DNA from: CAVVXX01 sp052389895 | Lineage (GTDB): Bacteria > Pseudomonadota > Alphaproteobacteria > Micropepsales > Micropepsaceae | Direction: 5' to 3' | DNA: 64,000 bases | NCBI GenBank assembly: GCA_052389895.1 | Contig: JBQTHM010000020.1 | Coordinates: 1-64,000 of the forward strand | Shown: positions 50,591-60,130 of the stretch, piece after piece | Numbering within the stretch: position 1 is the stretch's first letter | How the letters are laid out: each line of letters begins with the position of its first letter | The notes under the pieces: generated by a model | What the model saw: the letters and a program-made list of their open reading frames with translations, nothing else | Database searches by the model: none | What the model was told of the DNA's origin: nothing | Translations under genes and position numbers: made by a program

Positions 50591-51381
50591 GCGTGCTGGC
50601 GAGTATCGCCGCCTACAAGCGTGACGAAGTGGCGCAGGCAAAGACGGAGACGCCCTTGGCGCAACTCGCACAAAAAGCGCGCCGTCAGTCTCCGCCGCGT
50701 GGATTTCTGGCGGCGCTGGCGCGCGCAAAAGCTGAGCAGCGCCCGGCGCTAATCGGCGAAATAAAAAAGGCGAGCCCGTTAAAGGGCGTAATCCGTAAGA
50801 ATTTCGAGGCCGCAGACCTGGCGCGCGCCTATGAGCACGGCGGAGCTACATGCCTGTCGGTGTTGACGGATACGCCGTCCTTCCAAGGATCCGCCACTGA
50901 TCTCGAAGCCGCGCGAGCAGCATGTTCCCTTCCCGTGCTGCGCAAAGATTTCATTTTGGACCCCTATCAGGTCGTCCAATCCCGCGCGATGGGAGCGGAC
51001 TGCGTTCTGCTGATCTTGGCGATGATTGACGACGGCCTGGCTGTCGAGCTCGCTGCAGACGCGCACGATTGGGGCATGGACTGCCTCGTCGAAACGCATA
51101 GCGAAGTGGAACTTGACCGCGCCGCAAGGCTTGGCGCGAGCCTTATCGGAATAAACAGCCGGGATCTTGCGACCTTTGAAACAAACCTCACGGCCACGAT
51201 CCGGCTCGCCGCGCGCGCCCCTACGGGCGCGCATATCGTTGCGGAAAGCGGCCTCACATCCCAGGTGGATCTGCGCGCACTGGCGCAGGCGGGAATTACC
51301 TCCTATCTGATCGGCGAGAGCCTGATGCGTGCCGATGACGTGGCACAAGCTACCCGAAGCCTGCTGGAGGGCGTTCAATGA
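50587..51381 (+). CDS. trpC: indole-3-glycerol phosphate synthase
   Basis: 264 residues of the (beta/alpha)8 type; ring closure to indole-3-glycerol phosphate. Catalytic Lys and Glu are in IGEIKKASPLKG and VLRKDFILDPYQV, with INSRDLATFETNL and VAESGLTSQVDL as further blocks. Not fused to trpF. 4-base overlaps on both sides. Confidence 0.97.
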   Translation: MSVLASIAAYKRDEVAQAKTETPLAQLAQKARRQSPPRGFLAALARAKAEQRPALIGEIKKASPLKGVIRKNFEAADLARAYEHGGATCLSVLTDTPSFQGSATDLEAARAACSLPVLRKDFILDPYQVVQSRAMGADCVLLILAMIDDGLAVELAADAHDWGMDCLVETHSEVELDRAARLGASLIGINSRDLATFETNLTATIRLAARAPTGAHIVAESGLTSQVDLRALAQAGITSYLIGESLMRADDVAQATRSLLEGVQ

Positions 51382-51887
51382 ACCGGCGCATGACGCACGT
51401 TGACGAACGCGGGCGCGCGAGCATGGTCGACGTATCCCGAAAGTCACCGACGGAACGCACCGCAAGCGCCGAAGCCGTCATCGTGCTTTCGGAACAGGCC
51501 TACAAGCTCGCGACGTCCGGCAGTTCGCCTAAGGGCGATGTCTTCGCGGCAGCGCGCCTTGCAGGCATTGCGGCGGCCAAGAAAACAGCCGACCTTATTC
51601 CACTGTGCCACGCGATCATGCTTTCTCATGTCACGCTCGATGTGGATCCGGTGCCTGACCGCCACGCCTTGCGCCTTGTGGCGATTGCGAAAACAATTGC
51701 ACGCACCGGCGTGGAAATGGAGGCGCTCACGGCCGCAAGCATTGCCGCACTGACAGTATACGACATGATCAAGGCGGTTGACCGTTCGGCCACGATTGAA
51801 TCCGTGAGGCTTCTCGCCAAGACGGGCGGCAAGAGCGGCAGCTATCAGGCGCCCGCGGAGCCCAGGGCTAAGGGGCGCAAACGTTGA
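51378..51887 (+). CDS. moaC: cyclic pyranopterin monophosphate synthase MoaC
   Basis: 169 residues; with MoaA makes cyclic pyranopterin monophosphate, the first molybdenum-cofactor intermediate. Motifs are MVDVSRKSPTERTA, the active-site KTADLIPLCHAIMLSHV and LTVYDMIKAVDRSA. Coupled to trpC and moeA by start/stop overlaps, the standard alphaproteobacterial trpC-moaC-moeA arrangement. Confidence 0.97.
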   Translation: MNRRMTHVDERGRASMVDVSRKSPTERTASAEAVIVLSEQAYKLATSGSSPKGDVFAAARLAGIAAAKKTADLIPLCHAIMLSHVTLDVDPVPDRHALRLVAIAKTIARTGVEMEALTAASIAALTVYDMIKAVDRSATIESVRLLAKTGGKSGSYQAPAEPRAKGRKR

Positions 51888-53080
51888 TTTCGGTCGAAGA
51901 GGCGAAGCGTCGCATCTGCGGCGCGTTCCCAAGACTTTCTTCGGAATCGGTGCCGGTCACAAACGCTGCCTGGCGCGTGCTTTCCGCTGACGCGATCGCA
52001 CGCATCACACAGCCACCCTTCGATATTTCGGCAATGGACGGCTATGCAGTCCGGGCTACCGATGTCCAAACGCCACATGCCGCGCTGAAACTCATCGGGG
52101 AAGCGTCGGCCGGCGGCCCTTTCAGGGGCACGGTCGGAAAAGGCGAAGCTGTCCGCATTTATACTGGTGCCGTTGTGCCCGAGGGGGCGGACGCGGTCGT
52201 TATGCAGGAGGACACGTCATCCAAAGACCAAGGCGTCACGATCAAGATTGCAGCATCTCCGGGCAAGCACGTCCGCCGCGCTGGCCTCGATTTTCAAAGG
52301 GGCGATGTGCTCGCAACTGCCGGACGGCGATTGACCGCGCGCGATATCGCGTTACTGGCCGCAGGTGACATCGAGAAAATAGCCGCAACGCGCAAACCGC
52401 GAGTCGGAATTGTCGCCACCGGTGATGAATTGGCTCGCCCCGGCGAACGTCGCAGCGACGACCAAGTCGTAGCCTCCTCAAGTCTTGCGCTCGCGTCACT
52501 CGTCGAAAAATGGGGCGGGCTGGTCACAGATCTCGGCATATTGCCCGATCGCGCGGAGGCGTTTGCGAAGCTGGCCGCGGCAGCCGAAGGTCTGGATGTA
52601 ATTGTCACGCTTGGCGGAGCGTCGGTTGGCGATCATGACCTCGTGCGAAGCGCACTCGCGCCGCACGGCTTTGAGCTGGATTTCTGGAAAGTGGCCATGC
52701 GGCCGGGCAAGCCGCTCATTTTTGGCCGGCTTGGGCGAGCGCCGCTGCTCGGGTTGCCGGGCAATCCTGTCTCTGCCTTTGTCTGCGCGCTAGTATTTCT
52801 TCGCCCCGCCATGGCCGTGATGCTGGGCGAAAGTTATGAACCTGCCATCTGGAGAGCGCGGCTCACACGGCCGCTGAAAGCCAATGACACGCGGCAGGAC
52901 TACGTTCGGTCGCGCCTGGCATGGATAGGCGGCGAACTCGAGTCAGAGCCCCTGTCCGTTCAGGACTCGTCCATGCAACGAGCGCTAGCCGAGGCCGGGG
53001 GCTTGATAGTGCGCCCGCCAAATGCACCCGGAGTCGCGGCAGGGGAAACGGTTGACGTGTTGCCGCTGGAAAGCTGCTGA
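51884..53080 (+). CDS. moeA: molybdopterin molybdenumtransferase MoeA
   Basis: 398 residues from a TTG start that overlaps the moaC stop. Inserts molybdate into adenylylated molybdopterin. The N-terminal ITQPPFDISAMDGYAVRA, the GEAVRIYTGAVVPEGADAVV loop, the MPT-binding VTLGGASVGDHDLV and PGKPLIFGRLG...GLPGNPVSAFV blocks are all present. The only other molybdenum-related gene seen in the window is the distant orphan modA. Confidence 0.96.
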   Translation: MISVEEAKRRICGAFPRLSSESVPVTNAAWRVLSADAIARITQPPFDISAMDGYAVRATDVQTPHAALKLIGEASAGGPFRGTVGKGEAVRIYTGAVVPEGADAVVMQEDTSSKDQGVTIKIAASPGKHVRRAGLDFQRGDVLATAGRRLTARDIALLAAGDIEKIAATRKPRVGIVATGDELARPGERRSDDQVVASSSLALASLVEKWGGLVTDLGILPDRAEAFAKLAAAAEGLDVIVTLGGASVGDHDLVRSALAPHGFELDFWKVAMRPGKPLIFGRLGRAPLLGLPGNPVSAFVCALVFLRPAMAVMLGESYEPAIWRARLTRPLKANDTRQDYVRSRLAWIGGELESEPLSVQDSSMQRALAEAGGLIVRPPNAPGVAAGETVDVLPLESC

Positions 53081-53114
53081 TTCGACCGAGGCGGGGCTCG
53101 TTGACGCCCTGTGC

Positions 53115-53129
53115 GAACTAAAGTAGAAC
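53115..53129. promoter_or_regulatory. LexA-binding SOS box upstream of lexA
   Basis: GAACTAAAGTAGAAC is the exact reverse complement of GTTC-N7-GTTC, the alphaproteobacterial LexA operator. It lies 50 bases before the lexA start, where repression of its own gene is expected. moeA ends 35 bases upstream, so lexA has its own promoter here. Confidence 0.85.
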
Positions 53130-53178
53130 GATTCGCGGCGTTTCGCCTTTGTTCGCCTCAATCCTGCTGGGAGCCGCC

Positions 53179-53934
53179 ATGCTGACAAAGAAGCAATACG
53201 AACTGCTCATGTTCATCCACGAGCGTGTGCGCGAAACGGGTGTGCCGCCATCGTTCGACGAGATGAAGGATGCGCTCGACCTGCGCTCGAAGTCCGGCAT
53301 TCACCGTCTGATTACTGCATTGGAAGAGCGTGGTTATATTCGCCGGCTCGAAAAGCGCGCGCGAGCGATCGAAATCGTGCGGCTTCCCGAAAACATGGCT
53401 GAGGGCGTGCGCCCGGCGGCCACCCGCATTCAAGCACAGCGGCTCGCGCATGGAGAATCCACGGCACGCGGCGGCCGCGGCGCCGCTCGTATCAGCGCGG
53501 ATACGCGAGCGCCAGCAGCATATCTGCGCCGCAGCTCGCATCCCGAAGCCGGGGCCGCGACCGTACCTCTTCTTGGCCGAATTGCCGCGGGCACACCCAT
53601 AGAAGCATTGCAAAACAAGCTTGACGACGTACCGGTACCGGGTGGCCTGATCGGGAGCGGCGAGCATTACGCGCTTGAGGTCACCGGCGACTCCATGATC
53701 AACGCAGGCATTTTGGATGGCGACACGGTTATCATTCAGCGTGCAGACACCGCGCAGCCGGGAGAAATCGTGGTTGCTCTGGTGGACGAAAGCGAGGCAA
53801 CCCTAAAGCGCCTACGCCGCCGCGGCGATTCGATTGCGCTGGAAGCTGCAAATCCTGCATACGAGACACGACTTTATGGTGCCGACCGGGTGCGCATTCA
53901 GGGCCGGCTGGTTGGCCTCTTGCGCCGGTACTGA
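53179..53934 (+). CDS. lexA: SOS response repressor LexA
   Basis: 251 residues from MLTKKQYELLMFIHERV. Winged helix in the first 70 residues (PPSFDEMKDALDLRSKSGIHR), a long linker, then the S24 self-cleaving domain. The cleavage bond is Ala137-Gly138 in GRIAAGTP, and the Ser-Lys dyad is S172 (VTGDSM) and K210 (EATLKRL). The linker is longer than in E. coli LexA, as usual in this class. Autoregulated by the box at 53115. Its end overlaps comEC by 37 bases. Confidence 0.97.
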   Translation: MLTKKQYELLMFIHERVRETGVPPSFDEMKDALDLRSKSGIHRLITALEERGYIRRLEKRARAIEIVRLPENMAEGVRPAATRIQAQRLAHGESTARGGRGAARISADTRAPAAYLRRSSHPEAGAATVPLLGRIAAGTPIEALQNKLDDVPVPGGLIGSGEHYALEVTGDSMINAGILDGDTVIIQRADTAQPGEIVVALVDESEATLKRLRRRGDSIALEAANPAYETRLYGADRVRIQGRLVGLLRRY

Positions 53935-56138
53935 GACGCAACCCACGGCCGCCGCCCCCTCATTTCCGCAACCGTTTTTACTTTAACGCCGTCACCATCG
54001 AGCCAAAGCGCAATTGCGCCCGCGCGAAGCACATCAAAGCGGTCGATAACAGTCCGCGGATTTGGGCAATCCACGCGCAAGGGAACCGCACTCACGAGAA
54101 CGTCGGCGCGCGTGCAATCGTCGCTCAGCGCACCCGGCCTGAGGGCCAGCGCGATGACGGCGCCGTTCGCGCTGCGCGCGGTGCAGCCGTCGTCATCGCA
54201 TGTGCTCCCCGCCTTCGCGGATTGCCACTCGCGTTCGTCGCCTCGGCGTAGAAGCCACTGGCTGGCCGTATAATCATCGAGCTCTTTGCCGAGAATTGTG
54301 AATCCAGCAGGCTGTTGCACGCCTGCCATATGGGCGTCGCGGGAAATCAAGACGTCCGGTGGTGTCTCCATCGGGGTGAGCAGGAGACCGGCCGCCACGG
54401 GCCCAAGACCAAACCATCGCCACCGCCTGCGCCAGATACCAATCCATAGGCCCCCGACCACAATCAGCAGCAGCGAAACCATCGGCCAGGAGGAAAGCAA
54501 TACGGCCGCACCGGGCAGGCCGCTCACCCAATGGGCGACTTCCATCATACGCTCCACGCCCCAGCCCATGACGCGAAGCGGCCAGGCATCAAGGCCAAAC
54601 GGCATAAGAATGACCCCGATCGCAGCGGAGGGCATGACGATAAACGCGACGACAAAATCGGCGAGCACGTTGGAAAGGATGGAGTACCCGCCGGCGCGAT
54701 TGAAATGGAAAATGGCGAACGGCGCCGTCGCAAGCGTCGCAACAGTGGTGACCAGCACGATGCCGGTGAAGTAGCGCCGAACACGCAACAAGGCGCCGGG
54801 AAGAGTCCATATCGCGGGCGGCATATCCCTACGAGCTGCCCGCGCGGCCTGCCATTCCGCCAGCGCGATAAGGCCGATGATAGCCGCGAAAGACATATGA
54901 AAGCCCGCGTCCAGGATGCTCTCGGGTGCAAAAGCGAGAATTGCGATGCCGGCCAGAGCCACGGGATGCATGGTGAGCGCAGGCCGGTCGAACAGCACGC
55001 CCAGCAGCATCATAGCCAGCATGATGAACGAGCGCGTCGGCGGCGCGCCTCCGCCGCTGATCATAAGATAGAACAGCGAGGCACCAATGGCGCACGCGGC
55101 TGCCCATTTCTTGATCGGGTATATCAGCACAAGGCGCGGAAATAGCGCGAGCAACGCTCGCACCGCCCAGAAGATTCCGAGGCCTGCAAGCGCCATATGT
55201 AAGCCAGATATGGAAAGAATATGTGCCAGGCCGGAATCGCGGAAAGCGCGGTTGTCGTCCTCGTCTATCGATCCGCGGTCGCCTGTGATCAGCGCCGCCG
55301 CAATGGCACCTTCCGAGCCCGGCAATATTTCCCGTATGCGCTTCGTCATGCGGTGTCGCAGGCGCTCGATGCTGGCGTCGAACGTCTCAAGCAGGCCCAC
55401 CTCATGGTGCGCCGGGATCGTTTTGGGCGCGCCAAAGGCGAATGCGAGGCCGCCGATACCATCGAAGTAGGCGCTGCGCGCGAAATCGTAGCCGCCCGGC
55501 ATGCTGGGCTCAGGTGGCGGCCTCAGAACGGCAACGACCGAAATCCACTGGCCGGGCTCAAGTGCGGCTGGCACCTTCGAATTCCTGACTGTCAGCCGCA
55601 ACCGGCGTGGCAACTCCGCATCCGAGCGTCCAATGCGCGACGGCACGAAGATCACTCGTTGGCCGTTTGTGAGGTCCGATACGCTTTCGACGCGGCCTTC
55701 AATCCGCATCGGTCCCAAATCACTTGTGAGAACTGGTGCGGAAATGACCTCAAGGCGAATCTTGGCCGCCGCAAAGCCAAGGCCGATAGCGGCCACGAGC
55801 ACGCACAGGAAACGCAGCATGACCGCGTCCATGCGCAGCGCCGAAACAGCCAGAGCAAGAGCCGCCACCCCCACGCCCGCGGCAAGCCAAACCGACGGCT
55901 CGGAACCGAGGACGAAATAAAGGGCTGTGCCGCCCGCAAAAGCCACAACGAACCATGGAAACCAGCGATCCTGTTCGGCCGCCAGGTTGGCCCGTATCGA
56001 TTCGACGAGGGCCCGCAGTGGTCTTGCTGCCTGTGAGGAAGGCCGTATGCTCGCGCCCGCCTCGGCACGGTAGCCCGTGCCAAACCGCCCAGGATGCGTG
56101 TCTATTGCCAAGGTACCCCGGTTTGTTAGAACCGGCAC
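53898..56138 (-). CDS. comEC: ComEC/Rec2 family DNA-uptake channel protein with a degenerate C-domain
   Basis: 746 residues. An N-terminal DUF4131-like part (about 55-200), the Competence membrane domain (about 235-540: GDRGSIDEDDNRAFRDSGLAHILSISGLHMAL and PPTRSFIMLAMMLLG) with many helices, then a soluble C-terminal region that resembles the metallo-beta-lactamase domain but lacks HxHxDH. ComEC carries single-stranded DNA across the inner membrane. The C-domain's loss of metal residues suggests no nuclease activity. Only 24 bases separate its start from divergent gltX. Confidence 0.9.
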   Translation of the reverse strand: MPVLTNRGTLAIDTHPGRFGTGYRAEAGASIRPSSQAARPLRALVESIRANLAAEQDRWFPWFVVAFAGGTALYFVLGSEPSVWLAAGVGVAALALAVSALRMDAVMLRFLCVLVAAIGLGFAAAKIRLEVISAPVLTSDLGPMRIEGRVESVSDLTNGQRVIFVPSRIGRSDAELPRRLRLTVRNSKVPAALEPGQWISVVAVLRPPPEPSMPGGYDFARSAYFDGIGGLAFAFGAPKTIPAHHEVGLLETFDASIERLRHRMTKRIREILPGSEGAIAAALITGDRGSIDEDDNRAFRDSGLAHILSISGLHMALAGLGIFWAVRALLALFPRLVLIYPIKKWAAACAIGASLFYLMISGGGAPPTRSFIMLAMMLLGVLFDRPALTMHPVALAGIAILAFAPESILDAGFHMSFAAIIGLIALAEWQAARAARRDMPPAIWTLPGALLRVRRYFTGIVLVTTVATLATAPFAIFHFNRAGGYSILSNVLADFVVAFIVMPSAAIGVILMPFGLDAWPLRVMGWGVERMMEVAHWVSGLPGAAVLLSSWPMVSLLLIVVGGLWIGIWRRRWRWFGLGPVAAGLLLTPMETPPDVLISRDAHMAGVQQPAGFTILGKELDDYTASQWLLRRGDEREWQSAKAGSTCDDDGCTARSANGAVIALALRPGALSDDCTRADVLVSAVPLRVDCPNPRTVIDRFDVLRAGAIALWLDGDGVKVKTVAEMRGRRPWVASQYRRKRPTSRP

Positions 56139-56162
56139 GTCCTACGCACGGCCCGGTCCATC

Positions 56163-57575
56163 ATGACGCAAAACGGCAAGCCCGTCCTGCGCTTCGCGCC
56201 GTCACCCACCGGATTTCTCCACATTGGCGGGGCCCGCACGGCATTGTTCAACTGGCTGTACGCGCGGCACTCTGGCGGGAAGTTTCTCTTGCGCGTCGAA
56301 GATACGGACCGCCAACGTTCGACCCCCGAAGCGATCGCGGCAATATTGAATGGGCTCATTTGGCTGGGTCTCGATTGGGACGGTGAGCCTTTTTATCAAT
56401 CCGCACGCGCGGCGCGCCACCACGAAATTGCCGAACAGTTGTTGTCCCGTGGCCTCGCCTACCGCTGCTACGCCACACCGGAGGAGCTGGAAGCGATGCG
56501 CAGCGCACAGCGCGCGGCCGGACTGCCTGTCCGCTACGACAGCCGTTGGCGCGACCGTGTCCCCTCCGAAGCGCAGAAAGACACGCCCTTTGCCGTCCGG
56601 ATAAAAGCGCCAAAAACGGGCGACACAATTGTGCACGATTTGGTGCAGGGCGACGTGCGCTACGAAAATGCGCAACTTGACGACATGGTACTGCTGCGAA
56701 GCGATGGCACGCCAACCTACATGCTGGCCGTCGTCGTTGACGATTTCGACATGGGGGTCACGCACATCGTGCGGGGCACGGATCACCTCAATAACGCCGC
56801 GCGGCAGCTTCAGATCATCCAGGCCATGCAGTGGCCCGTGCCCGTTTACGCTCACGTGCCGCTCATTCATGGGGAAGACGGTGCAAAGCTCTCCAAGCGT
56901 CACGGCGCGCTCGCCGTGGAGGCGTACCGCGACATGGGCTATCTGCCCGAAGCCATGCGCAACTATCTTCTGCGGCTCGGCTGGAGCCATGGCGACGAAG
57001 AAATTATTCCGACCTCCAAGGCTATTGAGTGGTTCAATCTGGAGAACATTGGCCGCTCGCCAGCCCGATTCGACGCCAAAAAGCTCGAAAACCTCAATGC
57101 CCATTACATGCGGACGATGGACGACGCGGTGCTTGCCGCGGAAGCCGCCGCTTTTGTTGAACGTCGCGCGCCCGACCGCAAGCTAAGTCCGCAGGCGCGC
57201 GCGAGGCTCAAGACCGCGATAAGCACGCTCAAAACACGTGCCAAAACCCTTATAGAACTTGTGGTCAATGCGGAGTTTCTGTTCGCGGACGGTCCCCGCG
57301 CGCCCGATGCCGCAGCCGCGGCTGTTCTTACAGCCAACGCCAGGGCCCGCCTCGCACGCCTATTGAAAACTCTCGACCAGGATGGCTGGGACGCGCCGGG
57401 ATTGGAGTTGCGCATTCGTGCATTTGCTGACAGGGAAGGAATAAAGCTGGGAGACATCGCCCAGCCCTTGCGCGCGGCGCTTACAGGGCGAACAACCTCG
57501 CCGCCGGTATTTGACGTACTGGCCGTGCTCGGACGGGAAGAAGCGCTGGTTCGCATTCGCGCCCATGCAGCATAG
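56163..57575 (+). CDS. gltX: glutamyl-tRNA synthetase
   Basis: 470 residues; charges tRNA-Glu, and possibly tRNA-Gln in species relying on GatCAB. Class I motifs are RFAPSPTGFLHIGGARTALFN (HIGH as HIGG) and KLSKRHGA (KMSKS). Standard length and anticodon-binding C-domain. Divergent from comEC; 69 bases before gltA. Confidence 0.97.
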   Translation: MTQNGKPVLRFAPSPTGFLHIGGARTALFNWLYARHSGGKFLLRVEDTDRQRSTPEAIAAILNGLIWLGLDWDGEPFYQSARAARHHEIAEQLLSRGLAYRCYATPEELEAMRSAQRAAGLPVRYDSRWRDRVPSEAQKDTPFAVRIKAPKTGDTIVHDLVQGDVRYENAQLDDMVLLRSDGTPTYMLAVVVDDFDMGVTHIVRGTDHLNNAARQLQIIQAMQWPVPVYAHVPLIHGEDGAKLSKRHGALAVEAYRDMGYLPEAMRNYLLRLGWSHGDEEIIPTSKAIEWFNLENIGRSPARFDAKKLENLNAHYMRTMDDAVLAAEAAAFVERRAPDRKLSPQARARLKTAISTLKTRAKTLIELVVNAEFLFADGPRAPDAAAAAVLTANARARLARLLKTLDQDGWDAPGLELRIRAFADREGIKLGDIAQPLRAALTGRTTSPPVFDVLAVLGREEALVRIRAHAA

Positions 57576-57644
57576 GGGGTGACGGAAGACACGCGGCTAT
57601 ATAGAAGAGAGCGCCTGCGAGGATTGCGGCAAGCGGAGTTGGTA

Positions 57645-58952
57645 ATGACGACAGAAAAAGGCAAGCAAGCCGGATCGGCGCGATTTAGCTACAGGGACAA
57701 GACCCTCGATCTTCCGGTCTATGCTGGCTCCGTCGGGCCTGAGGTCGTGGATGTTCGCAAACTGTACAGCGAAGCCGGCATGTTCACCTATGACCCTGGA
57801 TTCACATCCACAGCCAATTGCGAAAGCAACATCACATATATCGATGGCGAAGCAGGAATTCTTCTCTACCGCGGCTATCCGATCGACCAACTGGCCAAGG
57901 AGTCCACGTTTTTGGAGGTTTGCTACCTGCTGCTCTACGGCGAGTTGCCCAATAAGCAGCAGATGAAGGAATTCGATCGCGCCATCACGTATCACACAAT
58001 GGTGCACGATCAGCTCAACTATCTATTCCGTGGATTTCGCCGCGACGCGCACCCGATGGCAGTCATGGTTGGGGTAGTGGGAGCCCTCTCCGCCTTCTAT
58101 CACGACTCAACGGACATCACGGACCCGCGCCAGCGCGAAATCGCAACGCACAGACTGATCGCCAAGACGCCGACGATCGCGGCCATGGCGTACAAATACT
58201 CAATCGGTCAGCCATTTGTTTATCCCCGCAACGATCTTGGCTATGCCGACAACTTCATGCGCATGTGCTTCGCCGTCCCCGCCGAAGACTACAAGGTCAA
58301 TCCCGTGTTGGCGAAGGCGCTTGACACGATTTTCATTCTCCATGCCGACCACGAACAGAACGCGTCTACAGCGACCGTGCGGCTTGCAGGTTCATCGGGG
58401 GCGAATCCGTTTGCCTGCGTAGCGGCGGGAATTGCCTGCTTGTGGGGTCCCGCACATGGCGGCGCGAATGAGGCCGCCCTCAGGATGCTTCGCGAGATTG
58501 GCACCGTCGAACACGTGCCGGAATATGTCCGTCGCGCGAAAGATAAGAGCGGCCATTTCCGTCTCATGGGCTTTGGTCACCGCGTGTACAAGAACTATGA
58601 CCCGCGCGCGAAGGTCATGCGCGAACAATGTTACGCCGTACTGGACGAACTAGGCATGCGAGAGCACCCCTTGCTGAAAGTGGCGCTCGAACTCGAACGC
58701 ATTGCACTTCAAGACGAATATTTCATTGAAAAGAAGCTGTATCCGAATATCGACTTTTATTCGGGCATTACTCTCAGCGTCCTGGGATTTCCAACCGAGA
58801 TGTTCACTGCTCTCTTCGCCCTTGCCCGCACCGTGGGTTGGGTGGCCCAGTGGAAGGAGATGATTGAAGATCCGGAGCAAAAAATTGGTCGCCCGCGGCA
58901 GCTTTACACCGGTACAACCGAGCGCGCCTATGTTTCTGTCAACAAGCGTTAA
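57645..58952 (+). CDS. gltA: citrate synthase
   Basis: 435 residues from MTTEKGKQAGSARFS; an upstream frame from 57579 lacks family similarity. Condenses acetyl-CoA with oxaloacetate. Catalytic His in WGPAHGGANEAALRML and MGFGHRVYKNYDPRAK and the Asp in the C-terminal DFYSGITLSVLGFP are present. Length and N-terminal domain fit the Gram-negative hexameric type. The 4-base overlap of stops with lpxB is convergent. Confidence 0.97.
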   Translation: MTTEKGKQAGSARFSYRDKTLDLPVYAGSVGPEVVDVRKLYSEAGMFTYDPGFTSTANCESNITYIDGEAGILLYRGYPIDQLAKESTFLEVCYLLLYGELPNKQQMKEFDRAITYHTMVHDQLNYLFRGFRRDAHPMAVMVGVVGALSAFYHDSTDITDPRQREIATHRLIAKTPTIAAMAYKYSIGQPFVYPRNDLGYADNFMRMCFAVPAEDYKVNPVLAKALDTIFILHADHEQNASTATVRLAGSSGANPFACVAAGIACLWGPAHGGANEAALRMLREIGTVEHVPEYVRRAKDKSGHFRLMGFGHRVYKNYDPRAKVMREQCYAVLDELGMREHPLLKVALELERIALQDEYFIEKKLYPNIDFYSGITLSVLGFPTEMFTALFALARTVGWVAQWKEMIEDPEQKIGRPRQLYTGTTERAYVSVNKR

Positions 58953-60130
58953 CGGTTTTCGGCGAGTTCGAGCAGCGCACGCGCCGCGCGCAGACTCGGC
59001 ATTTCGCCGTTCATGCCCAGGGCCTTTATGGCTTTTTCCAGCACGTCAAGCTGTTCGGAACGCACCTGTGGCTCGAGCAACAAGCGCCGCACCGCGTGCG
59101 CCAACAGATCGGGCTTGCATCGTCCCTGAATGAATTCCGGCACCGCTTCGCGGTTTAGCACAATGTTCGCAAGCGTGGCGTAACGCGCGCGCACCAGCGG
59201 GTGCATCAGAAGGTATGTCAGCCAGCCCGTCTTGTAGGCAACGACCATCGGCGTGCGCGCGAGCGCGAGTTCGGTCGTGACGGTGCCCGACGCGGCCAGC
59301 GCAGCATCGGCTGCATCAAATGCGGCGAATTTGTCATCGTCTGTTTCCGTGACGTGTACTCGTGTCGGCCAATCGGCGGTCGCCTCGCGAACCTTTTCGC
59401 GCACATTGGGTACAGTGGCGATAACGCTCACGAGTCCCGGTACCTCTCTTGCCAACAAACGCACAGCCTCACGGAATTCCGGCAGAATTAAGCGTATTTC
59501 GTTGCGGCGGCTTCCAGGCAGCACCGCCAGCAGCGGTGCAGCAGGTGCAATTCCGCGCGCGTTGCGAAACGCGGCGCCGCCCGTTATCCGTGCGCGCCGT
59601 TCGACGACCGGATAGCCGACAAAAATCGCACGCAGTCCGTGTTGTTCGAAGAATGTTGTCTCGAACGGAAACAAGGTAAGAACGGCATCGAAGTAACGCG
59701 CCATGGCGCGAGCGCGATAGGAGCGCGACGCCCATACTTGAGGTGCAACGTAGTTCACGGTGCGAATAGTTGCGTCGCGCTTTTTGATTGCGCGTGCAAT
59801 GCGATGAGTGAAATCCGGGCTGTCTATGAGGATGACAAGGTCGGGCCGCGTGCGCAAAGCGAATTGCGTTGCCTCGCGCACGCGCCTCATAATATTTGGG
59901 ATCCGCGGCACAACTTCGCGCAATCCCATTACGGCAGTATCATCCAAAGGGAACAGCGACCTGAGACCCAGGGCGGACATCGCCTGCCCGCCAACACCGA
60001 CGATAGAGAACCCTTGGGGGCGTATTTTCCTCAACGCAGTGATCAGCTGTGCACCGATCTGGTCGCCGGACGGCTCGCCCACAACCAGCATGACTGTGAG
60101 CGGGCGTGCACCCCCGGCTTGACCACTCAT
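58949..60130 (-). CDS. lpxB: lipid-A-disaccharide synthase
   Basis: 393 residues from MSGQAGGARPLTVMLV. A GT19 glycosyltransferase that joins UDP-diacylglucosamine and lipid X. VVGEPSGDQIGAQLI, IDSPDFTHRIARAIKK, NYVAPQVWASRSYRA and LPGSRRNEI are family blocks. Overlaps lpxI by 4 bases; last of the lipid A run. Confidence 0.97.
   Translation of the reverse strand: MSGQAGGARPLTVMLVVGEPSGDQIGAQLITALRKIRPQGFSIVGVGGQAMSALGLRSLFPLDDTAVMGLREVVPRIPNIMRRVREATQFALRTRPDLVILIDSPDFTHRIARAIKKRDATIRTVNYVAPQVWASRSYRARAMARYFDAVLTLFPFETTFFEQHGLRAIFVGYPVVERRARITGGAAFRNARGIAPAAPLLAVLPGSRRNEIRLILPEFREAVRLLAREVPGLVSVIATVPNVREKVREATADWPTRVHVTETDDDKFAAFDAADAALAASGTVTTELALARTPMVVAYKTGWLTYLLMHPLVRARYATLANIVLNREAVPEFIQGRCKPDLLAHAVRRLLLEPQVRSEQLDVLEKAIKALGMNGEMPSLRAARALLELAENR

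Noticed and set aside
51378..53934. Moco genes and lexA in the trp operon as a novel operon
   Set aside because: trpC-moaC-moeA-lexA is a well-known conserved order in alphaproteobacteria.
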